Assembly (NCBI GenBank): GCA_035308365.1
Contig: DATGGU010000037.1
Location: 1-23,220 of the forward strand
DNA length: 23,220 bases
Direction of reading: 5' to 3'
DNA from: PALSA-505 sp035308365
Lineage (GTDB): Bacteria; Actinomycetota; Actinomycetes; Streptosporangiales; Streptosporangiaceae
Part shown: positions 7,217 to 14,377 of the stretch, piece by piece
Layout of the letters: each line of letters begins with the position of its first letter
How positions within the stretch are numbered: the stretch's first letter is position 1
The notes under the pieces: generated by a model
Databases searched by the model: none
Seen by the model: only the letters and a program-made list of their open reading frames with translations
Told to the model about the DNA's origin: nothing
Made by a program: the position numbers and the translations under genes

Positions 7217-8421
7217 GTGCCGACGAGGTAGCTCGGCCCATAAGCATCGGCCAGGACCATCCCGTCGGCCACCGCAGGTGAGCTGACCAGGGTGCCGGCC
7301 GTTGTTCCGTGCCAGAGCCGGGCGCCGGTGTCCTCCCGTACCGCAGTGACCTTGCCGTCAGCCTCGGGTGCGTAGACGACGCCGTCGGCCAGGGCCGGGC
7401 CGGCGGTGACGTCCGCGCTCAGGGAGGTCCGCCAGACCTGGGCGCCGGTCGTGGCCGCAAGCGCGTACAGGCCGTGGTCGCCGGAGCCGATGTAAACGGT
7501 GGAGTCGTGCACGGCCGGGGATGACACGACCGGCCCGCCGGTCTTGACCACCCACCGGAGCTGGCCGCTACTGGCGTCGAAAGCGTACACGTTGCCGTCC
7601 TGCGATCCGGCGAACACCATTGCGCCCGCGGCCGCCGGTGACCCGGAGATGGGCCCGCCGGTGGAGGCCGTCCACAACTGCGTGCCGGTGGCGGCGCTGA
7701 AGGCATACAGCGTGCCGTCCTGCGCCCCGATGAATACGATCCCGCCGCTCAGCGCCGGCGAGCACAGGCCAGGCGCGGCTCCCAGGCTGGCCGTCCACTG
7801 GATGGTTCCGGTAGACCCGTCAATGGCATAGAGCCGGCCTCCCTGGCCTGCGTCAGAGGCTACATAGACGATCCCGCCGGACACGACCGGCGAGGAACCC
7901 ACCGCGCCGGCCAGCGGCGTGCTCCAGGCCACCTGCCCGCTGGCTGCCTGCAGCGCGAACAGGGCGCCGCCGGCGCAGCCGGTTCCCACGTATACCAGGC
8001 CGCCGCTGATCGCCGGGGAGGAGATGTTACACCCGTACCCGGCCGTCATCGCCTGCCACAGCAGCCGCGGAGCACCCGGCCCGGTCAGGGCCAGCGCGTC
8101 GACATACGAGTAGATCCCGGAGCTGTACACGTTGACGTACGCCACCCCGCCGCTGACCGCCGGCGACGAGACCACCTCGTTGTGGAAGTCGTACTGCCCC
8201 AGCAGGCTCAGCGTCCGCACCTCGGGCGGCCCCAGCCCCTGCTGGCCGGTGTTGTCACCGGTATGGGCCGGGTCATAGCCCCGCATCGGCCAGGCCGCCG
8301 GGTCCGCCGTCTGGGCGACCCCGGAGGCCGTCCCCGTGCGGGCCGGGGCCACGCTCAGCATCACCGCGCCAACCGCCACGGCCGGCACCAGCCACAAGCG
8401 GCGGCCAGACCCGGCAGTCAC
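7183..8421 (-). CDS. Secreted PQQ-like beta-propeller repeat protein
   Basis: This is a 412-residue protein if started at the GTG at 8421, which has GGAAGG 6 nt upstream and places a signal peptide first (Arg-Arg, then a hydrophobic stretch LWLVPAVAVGAVMLSVAPA). The frame stays open much further upstream, but that part is antisense to the next gene and is not protein-like. After a linker with WPMRGYDPAHTG there are about eight repeats of the form SSPAVSGGxVYVG...LYAxxxxTGxxxW, the pattern of PQQ/BamB-like propeller blades. Family knowledge: such proteins form ring-shaped scaffolds, sometimes binding quinones; without a dehydrogenase catalytic set, a structural or binding role outside the cell is more likely. 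The C-terminal residues LSVWAPTSRP are encoded by the last unit of the 29-bp array, so the 3' end may have been the source of the array, or been overrun by it. Confidence 0.88.
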   Translation of the reverse strand: MTAGSGRRLWLVPAVAVGAVMLSVAPARTGTASGVAQTADPAAWPMRGYDPAHTGDNTGQQGLGPPEVRTLSLLGQYDFHNEVVSSPAVSGGVAYVNVYSSGIYSYVDALALTGPGAPRLLWQAMTAGYGCNISSPAISGGLVYVGTGCAGGALFALQAASGQVAWSTPLAGAVGSSPVVSGGIVYVASDAGQGGRLYAIDGSTGTIQWTASLGAAPGLCSPALSGGIVFIGAQDGTLYAFSAATGTQLWTASTGGPISGSPAAAGAMVFAGSQDGNVYAFDASSGQLRWVVKTGGPVVSSPAVHDSTVYIGSGDHGLYALAATTGAQVWRTSLSADVTAGPALADGVVYAPEADGKVTAVREDTGARLWHGTTAGTLVSSPAVADGMVLADAYGPSYLVGTLSVWAPTSRP

Positions 8422-8441
8422 CGCGGCCTTCCCAGCGCTGT

Positions 8442-8456
8442 GCGGCTGCCAGCCGC
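8442..8456 (-). promoter_or_regulatory. Stem-loop in the leader of the PQQ-propeller gene
   Basis: GCGGCT (8442-8447) and AGCCGC (8451-8456) form a perfect 6-bp stem with a 3-nt loop, ending about 20 nt upstream of the GTG start at 8421. If transcribed, it would sit just upstream of the GGAAGG ribosome-binding site and could affect translation. In such GC-rich DNA a short stem may also be chance. Confidence 0.25.
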
Positions 8457-8543
8457 CCGGACAATGGTCATAGTCACCAGTGTGCACGCAAACGGGCGAA
8501 GGACACTTGCGTATTGGAGCGAGGCCGCGGCGTGCGGCCAGAG

Positions 8544-8549
8544 TAACGT
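8544..8549 (+). promoter_or_regulatory. Candidate leaderless -10 element (TAACGT)
   Basis: TAACGT fits the TANNNT -10 pattern of actinobacterial promoters and ends 7 nt before the GTG at 8557, which would put the transcription start on the start codon. It lies inside a direct repeat GGCCAGAGT (8536-8544 and 8550-8558, 14-bp period). No -35 element is recognisable, so support is weak. Confidence 0.3.
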
Positions 8550-8556
8550 GGCCAGA

Positions 8557-10392
8557 GTGATGATGCCCTCCCCCGCCGTCGTTTCCGCCGAACTCGCCGA
8601 TGCCGCACTGAAATGCCCGGCGCTGTCTCATGCTCGCAGGCTGGCGGAGTGGGTGGGACCGGGCAAGGAACTCACCTCCAGCGGGGTGCCAAAGCCTGCG
8701 GCGGCCGTCGAAGCATGCCGGGTGCTCGGCATCTCGCTGCCGAAGGCGCGGCTGCGCAGCGCGCTGGACGTGGACGAGCTGATGCGAACCTGGCTGGTGG
8801 CGCTGGCGGCCGGGTTCGTGGTCAGTGACGGCCGCCGGGCCCGGGCCACGGCCACACTCGACGGTGCGAAGATGACCGGCCCGGCCTTCATTTTGAATGC
8901 CTGGGTGCGGGCAGCGGCGGGGGTGTTCGGGCTGCCCGGCGATCCGTGTGCCGGATGCCTGATCGTGCTGCACGAGCTGAGCGCGGCCAGCCAGCCTCTG
9001 AGTATGGACGAACTGGCCGGTGCCATAGCGGCGGCGGACCCGGGTTCGGATGCGGATGAGGCATGTCCCGACTGCGGTGATGTGCACGATCTGGATCTGT
9101 TCGCCATGGACGGCCCGGACGAAGAGGATGACCTGGAGCACGCCATGGGCATAGTCGCCAAACTGGCTGACTTCGGGGCCGCCACCACGTCCACCGGGGC
9201 CTCCGGCCTCACACCGGCCGGCCGGGCACGGCTGACGCCGCTCGGCTCCATGCTGGCCAGCGCCGTGTTCGAAGGATGTGCCCCGCCGCGGGACGCCGAT
9301 GCGAAGTCACTGATAAGCGTGCTCAGCGAGCTGCCACCCCCGGTGGCTATGATCATGGCGAAGCCTTGGCTGGGCGCGCGATCCGCCGACGCCGCGGTGC
9401 GGGAGCTGCTCACCTTCGCCGAATCCGCCAGCGGCAGCCAGCGGCTGGCCGCACTGGCGGTGGCCGAGACAATCGAGCCCAATTCGGTGATCGCATGGCG
9501 GGAATGGGCCAGCCGTCCGGGTTTCGGCGCCTACGCCCGGCAGTGGCTGGCCGATCACGGGAACCCGGTAGCGGTGAATCCTCAGGACGAGTCGTGGCTG
9601 ATCGTTGACGGGCTCAGCATCATGCTGGACAGCCTCGGGGATGACGTGCCGCCATTCCTGCTCGCCGCGGCGTTGCAGCAGGAGCTCGGTGCTGACATGG
9701 CCGAGGCGATGGCGGCGCTGCGCGCCTGCGGCCACCCGGCGGCGGACGACATCGCGGCCAGGCTGGGCGGTCCGAACCTCGTACCGGTTGAGCGGGCAAC
9801 CAGGAAGAAGAGCCGGGCTGCGGACGCGGTGTGCGAACTCAAGATCTCACTGCGCAACGTCTCGGAACCCGAGGTGTGGCGGCGGGTGGTGGTACCTGAG
9901 GACATCACGCTGGGAGAGCTGAACTACGTGATCCTCGAAGCTATGGGGTGGGACGGCGGTCACCTGCACATGTTCAGGACCCGGCTGGGCGAGTACGGCA
10001 CACCCGGCATGGAACTCGGCTACGCCGACGAATTCCGCGTCCGGCTCGCGGACGTGCTGCCCAGGCGGGGCAGCAAACTGCTGCACAGCTACGACTTCGG
10101 CGACGACTGGGAACACGACATCCGGCTGGAACACCGGCGCCCCGGGGCCCCGGGCGACGCACTACCATCCTGCATCGCGGGTGAGGGCGCCTGCCCGCCC
10201 GATGACTGTGGGGGTCCCTGGGGCTATGACAGGCTCAAGGAGGTCGTGGCCAACCCGGACGACGAAGATCATGTGGACATGCTCGACTGGCTCGGCCTCG
10301 ATGAACCGGGCCAGTTCGATCCTGCCGCGTTCTCCCTCGACGAGGTGAACAGCAGGCTCAGGCAGCTCAACACGGAGTTGACCGGCGGCTGA
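8557..10392 (+). CDS. Protein with C-terminal plasmid pRiA4b ORF-3-like domain
   Basis: The start cluster is GTG-ATG-ATG at 8557-8565. No good ribosome-binding site is seen, but TAACGT (8544-8549) lies 7 nt before the GTG, fitting a leaderless -10 element, so I chose 8557 (611 residues). The last 190 residues (from about 424) match the PRiA4_ORF3 domain: LKISLRNVSEPEVWRR, then GELNYVILEAMGW, HLHMF, LLHSYDFGDDWEH, and the GEGACPPDDCGGPWGY segment. The N-terminal 420 residues are largely helical and unassigned. They contain CAGC and CPDCGD, two CxxC pairs about 40 residues apart that could bind one zinc. The domain is widespread in bacterial and plasmid proteins but its molecular function is not established, and despite old IS-related names nothing else here indicates a mobile element. 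Confidence 0.85.
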   Translation: MMMPSPAVVSAELADAALKCPALSHARRLAEWVGPGKELTSSGVPKPAAAVEACRVLGISLPKARLRSALDVDELMRTWLVALAAGFVVSDGRRARATATLDGAKMTGPAFILNAWVRAAAGVFGLPGDPCAGCLIVLHELSAASQPLSMDELAGAIAAADPGSDADEACPDCGDVHDLDLFAMDGPDEEDDLEHAMGIVAKLADFGAATTSTGASGLTPAGRARLTPLGSMLASAVFEGCAPPRDADAKSLISVLSELPPPVAMIMAKPWLGARSADAAVRELLTFAESASGSQRLAALAVAETIEPNSVIAWREWASRPGFGAYARQWLADHGNPVAVNPQDESWLIVDGLSIMLDSLGDDVPPFLLAAALQQELGADMAEAMAALRACGHPAADDIAARLGGPNLVPVERATRKKSRAADAVCELKISLRNVSEPEVWRRVVVPEDITLGELNYVILEAMGWDGGHLHMFRTRLGEYGTPGMELGYADEFRVRLADVLPRRGSKLLHSYDFGDDWEHDIRLEHRRPGAPGDALPSCIAGEGACPPDDCGGPWGYDRLKEVVANPDDEDHVDMLDWLGLDEPGQFDPAAFSLDEVNSRLRQLNTELTGG

Positions 10393-10410
10393 CCGCAACC
10401 GGCGTCGAAT

Positions 10411-10423
10411 CGCCCTGCGGGCG
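10411..10423 (+). terminator. Weak stem-loop after the PRiA4_ORF3-like gene
   Basis: CGCCC (10411-10415) and GGGCG (10419-10423) form a 5-bp GC stem with a 3-nt loop, 18 nt after the stop codon. There is no T-tract, so it is at best a partial terminator or attenuator between this gene and the winged-helix gene downstream. Confidence 0.2.
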
Positions 10424-10484
10424 GGCCAGAAACGCAAGCGCAACCTGATGAAGCTCCTGAACGAAAGCGGTCTCTGAGGTGCCC

Positions 10485-11678
10485 ATGAACCCTGGCATAC
10501 GGCGGATCAGTGTTGACGAACGGCGGGCCCGGCTCGGTACGCGGCACCGGCTGGCAGCATCGGCGCGGGCCGCGGCGGTGGTGGACGTCGCGGATGGCCT
10601 GACCGGGCTGCATGGGACCGATCCGGCGTCGGTGTATCTGGCCGTCTGGGCGCGTACCGACGGGATCGCCAGTTCGGCGATCGATCATGACCTGTACGAG
10701 GCGCGGGGGCTGGTGCGAATGCTGGGGATGCGGCGCACGATGTTCGTCGTGCCGGTGGGGGTCGCGCCGGTGATGCAGGCGGCATGTACGGATGAGATCG
10801 CGTCGCGGTTGCGGCGAGGGCTGGTGGGGCGGCTTCAGCAGGCGGGGGTGGCTGAGGATGCGGCCGGGTGGCTGAAGGAGGTCTGCGACAGCACCGTTGA
10901 AGCACTGAGCGGGCTGGGCAGCGCCACCGGGGCCGAACTGGCCAAGGCTGAACCACGGCTCGCCACCGAGATCGTCTATGCCGAGGGAAAGAGCTACGGC
11001 GGGGCCGCCAGGATTTCCAGCCAGGTGCTGATGCTGCTGTCGGCCGAGGGCCGCATCGTCCGGGGGCGGCCGAGGGGTGGATGGACGTCTAGCCAGTTCC
11101 AGTGGCATCTGCCTGAGGGGTGGCTGGGAACCCGGGACAAGAGCAGCTATCCGCCGGCCGGCGAGGCGCGGGCTGAGCTGGCCCGGCGGTGGCTGGAGAC
11201 GTTCGGGCCCGCGCCGGTTTCGGATCTTCAGTGGTGGGCCGGCTGGACCGGGGCGCAGACGAAAGCGGCGCTGGCCAAGCTGAGCATCACGGAGGTGGAC
11301 CTCGACGGCACGCCAGGCATTCTGCTGGCCGGCGATGAAGACGCTCAGCCGGTCAGCGAGCCGTGGGCGGCATTGCTGCCCGCGCTCGACCCGACCGCCA
11401 TGGGCTGGCAGGACCGGAGCTGGTTTATCGGCGAGCACAAGGCGGCACTGTTCGACCGGTCCGGAAACATCGGCCCCACGGTCTGGTGGGATGGCCGGAT
11501 CGTCGGTGGCTGGGCGCAGCGCAAGGACGGCGAGATCGCCGTCCGGTTGCTCGAAGACGCCGGCCCGGACGCGCGCGCAGCCATCGAGACACAGGCGGAA
11601 CTACTCGGGCGCTGGCTGGGCGAGGTCCGGGTGACACCACGCTTCCGCACCCCGCTGGAGCGCGAGCTCGGCGCCTGA
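10485..11678 (+). CDS. Winged-helix DNA-binding protein of the AlkZ/YcaQ (HTH_42) superfamily
   Basis: The protein has 397 residues from the ATG at 10485, preceded by TGAGG at 5 nt; a GTG at 10479 is possible but closer to the ribosome-binding site. The layout fits HTH_42 proteins: an N-terminal helix-turn-helix with LxxxHRL, the segment GLTGLHGTDPASVYLAVWAR, then two more winged-helix units and a C-terminal VTPRFRTPLE. Family knowledge: AlkZ and YcaQ/AlkX are DNA glycosylases that remove bulky or crosslinked alkylated bases, using a Q-x-Q or Q-x-D motif at the position equivalent to L-H43-G-T45-D here. Both usual residues are changed (His and Thr), so either a different catalytic pair or a non-catalytic DNA-binding role is likely. 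It lies 59 bp upstream of the seryl-tRNA synthetase on the same strand. Confidence 0.82.
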   Translation: MNPGIRRISVDERRARLGTRHRLAASARAAAVVDVADGLTGLHGTDPASVYLAVWARTDGIASSAIDHDLYEARGLVRMLGMRRTMFVVPVGVAPVMQAACTDEIASRLRRGLVGRLQQAGVAEDAAGWLKEVCDSTVEALSGLGSATGAELAKAEPRLATEIVYAEGKSYGGAARISSQVLMLLSAEGRIVRGRPRGGWTSSQFQWHLPEGWLGTRDKSSYPPAGEARAELARRWLETFGPAPVSDLQWWAGWTGAQTKAALAKLSITEVDLDGTPGILLAGDEDAQPVSEPWAALLPALDPTAMGWQDRSWFIGEHKAALFDRSGNIGPTVWWDGRIVGGWAQRKDGEIAVRLLEDAGPDARAAIETQAELLGRWLGEVRVTPRFRTPLERELGA

Positions 11679-11725
11679 GCATCGAGCTGACCGGAAGGAC
11701 GCTCAATCCGGCGAGGTGTGACCAG

Positions 11726-11731
11726 TAAGCT
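11726..11731 (+). promoter_or_regulatory. Candidate leaderless -10 element for the SerRS gene (TAAGCT)
   Basis: TAAGCT fits TANNNT and ends 6 nt before the GTG at 11738. No ribosome-binding site lies at the usual distance (GAGGTG is over 20 nt upstream), so a leaderless transcript would explain how translation starts. No -35 match is apparent. Confidence 0.3.
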
Positions 11732-11737
11732 AGATCG

Positions 11738-13021
11738 GTGCTCGATATCGAACTGATCCGCAACGACCCCGAGTTCGTGCGCCGTGCATTGCTCAAGCGT
11801 ATGGACCAGGTTGATCTGGCCCCGGTGCTGGAAGCCGACACGCTGCGGCGCAAGCTGGTGCGAGAGGTCGAGGCGGCCCGCGCGGAACGCAACCGGCAGG
11901 CCAAAGAGATAGGCAAGCTGCGAGCCTCCGGAGTCGATACCACGGATGCTCAGCAGAACGCTGCGGCGTTGGGTAACGACATCACCCAGATGCAGGCCGA
12001 GTTGTCCGCCGCGGAGAAGAATCTGTCTGATCTGCTGATGGATCTGCCCAATCTGCCGGATGAGCGCTCCCCGGCCGGGGGAAAGGAAGCCAACCAGGTG
12101 GTACATGCCTGGGGACAGCCACCGGACCTGGGCGAACACGCGCTCGATCACGTGGAGTTGTGCACCCGGCTCGGCCTGGTGGACTATGCCCGCGGCGTGA
12201 AACTCGGCGGCACCGGCTACTGGCTATACACCGGTCTGGGGGCGGCGCTGGAGTGGGCGCTGCTCGACTTCTTCAACCGGGAGCATTTCGCGGCCGGCTA
12301 TGAGTTCATGCTGCCACCGCATCTGCTGACCGAAGAGTCAGGCTACGGAGCGGGACAGTTCCCCAAGTTCTATGACGATGTTTTTCACATTCAGGCCGGG
12401 CAGAGCGAACGGCCCTCGTTCTTGCTGCCCACCGCCGAGACCGCGATCCTGAATGTCTACCGGGACGAGATTCTTCCGGCCGGGAAATTGCCGATCAAGG
12501 CATTTGCCTATACTCCCTGCTATCGCCGGGAGGCAGGCGGCTACCGCACCGAGGAACGCGGCACGATCAGGGGCCACCAGTTCAATAAGGTGGAAATGTT
12601 CCAGTTCGTTTCCCCTGATCAGGCCGAGGATGCTCTCACCGAACTGCGTCGCCGCAGCGAGACTCTCGTGCAGAAGCTTGGCCTTCATTACCAGACATCG
12701 CTGCTGGCCGCGCGTGACGCGAGCGCAACCATGAAGCTGACCTACGACGTCGAGGTTTGGATACCGAGCATCCAGATCTACAAGGAGGTCTCATCGGCCT
12801 CGTGGGCGGGCGACTACCAGGCCCGCCGGGCGAACATCCGCTACCGGCCCGGGCAGGGCAAGCCCACCGCGTTCGTGCATACTCTCAACGCCTCAGGGCT
12901 GGCCACCAGCAGGCTCCTGCCGGCCATCGTGGAACAAAACCAGCAGCCCGACGGATCGGTGGTGGTTCCCGAGGTTCTTCGTCAGTGGCTTGGCACCGAC
13001 GTTATCCGGCCACAAGACTGA
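11738..13021 (+). CDS. serS: Seryl-tRNA synthetase, divergent (class II)
   Basis: This is a 427-residue protein of normal SerRS length. Residues about 27-100 are the antiparallel coiled-coil arm that contacts the long variable arm of tRNA-Ser. The class II core is present: FLLPTAET (228-235), motif 2 with CYRREAGG...RGTIRGHQFNKVEMFQF (261-290), YKEVSS (348-353), QARRANIRYR, and motif 3 LNASGLATSR (383-392) with the conserved Arg. The reaction is ATP-dependent charging of tRNA-Ser (and tRNA-Sec) with serine. Several normally strict positions differ: the SSCSNC-type segment reads SSASWAGD, and GLAVGRTLVAILEN reads GLATSRLLPAIVEQ. It could be the sole housekeeping enzyme of a divergent lineage or a second copy, as known in albomycin resistance and valanimycin biosynthesis. 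No antibiotic cluster is visible here. Confidence 0.93.
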   Translation: MLDIELIRNDPEFVRRALLKRMDQVDLAPVLEADTLRRKLVREVEAARAERNRQAKEIGKLRASGVDTTDAQQNAAALGNDITQMQAELSAAEKNLSDLLMDLPNLPDERSPAGGKEANQVVHAWGQPPDLGEHALDHVELCTRLGLVDYARGVKLGGTGYWLYTGLGAALEWALLDFFNREHFAAGYEFMLPPHLLTEESGYGAGQFPKFYDDVFHIQAGQSERPSFLLPTAETAILNVYRDEILPAGKLPIKAFAYTPCYRREAGGYRTEERGTIRGHQFNKVEMFQFVSPDQAEDALTELRRRSETLVQKLGLHYQTSLLAARDASATMKLTYDVEVWIPSIQIYKEVSSASWAGDYQARRANIRYRPGQGKPTAFVHTLNASGLATSRLLPAIVEQNQQPDGSVVVPEVLRQWLGTDVIRPQD

Positions 13022-13179
13022 GCACGGGCGCGGCGCCGGACCGGGGACAAGACGGTAATCCGCCAATACCGCTATAAAACTCCCATAAGGGATACCTGAC
13101 CTGGGTAAACGCCGATCAATGGCGCATCCATGGCATCTTGTGCCAAGGTGTATCGCGACAGCGGCATCAGGAGGGGCGG

Positions 13180-14310
13180 ATGTTCGAGGCCGCCGAGCTT
13201 CCCGAATTGCGGAAGCTCATAGCCGACCAGGTCGAACGCGACAGCGAGGAACTCAACCGCCTGCTCGCCCAGCTTCGGGTGGCCAAGGGCGACGTCCGGA
13301 CCATCAAGCCGCGATCGGCGACGTCCATCGCGCTGATGGCCGCCGACGGCGGCAACAACCGCGTCACCTTCAATCCGTTTTACCTGCAGATCGTCCGGAT
13401 CGTGGATTCCGTGGGCAGGCAACTGTGCCTCGACGTCGTCTCGCCATCGTCAGATATCGCAGAACTGAGCCGCAAGCAATTCCGGCCGGACGCGGCGGGG
13501 CGGATCAAACCCCTGGGACGGCTGATGCAGGCCCTGGGCGTGGACCACCTGAGCGCCCTGTCCCCGATGATGACCGGCGAGTCGGCCAGCTGGGTGTGGG
13601 TGTACCGGGAGCTTTGTGAGTGGGCCACGCTGTTCGACCTGATAAACCACCGGGACTTCGCCCAGGACACGCTGGTGGTATACGACGGGCTGCTGCGCAG
13701 CCCACGGTTTCGCGGGAATCTGTTCATCCAGATGTACCAGCTCCTGCGCGAGCGGATCGAGCATGTCAGGCGGGCCGACCGCCGCCGGATCTGGCTGGCC
13801 GGCGTGGCCAAGAGCAGCCAGGTGCTGGAGAACTACCGGCTCGCCATGTCGCTGTCCGGCCTGTTCGAACGGGGATCGCCCTGCTTCGTACCGGTGCCTT
13901 ACGAGATGCAGAAGCAGGTCTACCGCCACGACGAGTACATCCGGAGCCCGGACGACATGCAAGCAGACCGGGAGAACCCGAGATACAACATCGGCGCCAT
14001 GCATTTCGTGCGGTTCGGCCCGCGCTCCGGCGATCCGGTCTGGACCGTCGACCTGCTGGAATGCCAGAAGTCCGACGCGCAGACGGTGTTCGGTTACCTG
14101 CTCGCGGATGCCGTCGCCGGGTTCCCCATCCCGTTTTACCCGAACTGCCTGCAGCAGGCCGACCGGCATTCCCGGGTGGCCGATCTCGACCTGGACATCG
14201 TCGAGGAAACCCTGGTGGAGGCGGTACGCCAGCAGGTCGGCAGCGAACGGGCACCGATCATCGACGAGCTGCGGCTCGCGACCGACGTGGCCGCCAGGCG
14301 GTATGAATGA
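13180..14310 (+). CDS. nurA: NurA-like 5'-3' nuclease domain protein
   Basis: I chose the ATG at 13180 because AGGAGGGG lies 5 nt upstream and the protein then starts cleanly with a helical segment. It has 376 residues. NurA signatures are visible: a first metal-binding Asp in MAADGGNN (D56), a second in LVVYDGLL (D169), the Lys in GVAKSS (K211), then WTVDLLECQK and the C-terminal FPIPFYPNCLQQADRHSRV region. Family knowledge: NurA is an RNase H-like dimeric nuclease that docks on the HerA hexamer, and together they resect DNA ends in archaea. Bacterial HerA-nuclease pairs are often linked to defence. herA follows 67 bp later on the same strand. A 158-bp gap separates it from the synthetase gene, so it probably has its own promoter, but I could not identify one confidently. 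Confidence 0.85.
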   Translation: MFEAAELPELRKLIADQVERDSEELNRLLAQLRVAKGDVRTIKPRSATSIALMAADGGNNRVTFNPFYLQIVRIVDSVGRQLCLDVVSPSSDIAELSRKQFRPDAAGRIKPLGRLMQALGVDHLSALSPMMTGESASWVWVYRELCEWATLFDLINHRDFAQDTLVVYDGLLRSPRFRGNLFIQMYQLLRERIEHVRRADRRRIWLAGVAKSSQVLENYRLAMSLSGLFERGSPCFVPVPYEMQKQVYRHDEYIRSPDDMQADRENPRYNIGAMHFVRFGPRSGDPVWTVDLLECQKSDAQTVFGYLLADAVAGFPIPFYPNCLQQADRHSRVADLDLDIVEETLVEAVRQQVGSERAPIIDELRLATDVAARRYE

Positions 14311-14377
14311 TGCTTGTTCCGAACCGTCCGGCTGGGTTGCAGACCTACTGGCCAACTGACGTTTGGAATAAGTATCG

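Noticed and set aside
8422..9141. N-terminal extension of the PQQ-propeller gene
   Set aside because: The frame is open to 9141 but the extension is antisense to the PRiA4_ORF3-like gene and His/Gln/Arg-rich shadow sequence; the signal peptide and GGAAGG site fix the start at 8421.
10395..10477. Short Arg/Lys-rich frame before the winged-helix gene
   Set aside because: About 25 plausible codons end at a TGA at 10475-10477, but there is no start codon with a ribosome-binding site; it may be a decayed gene end, too short to support.
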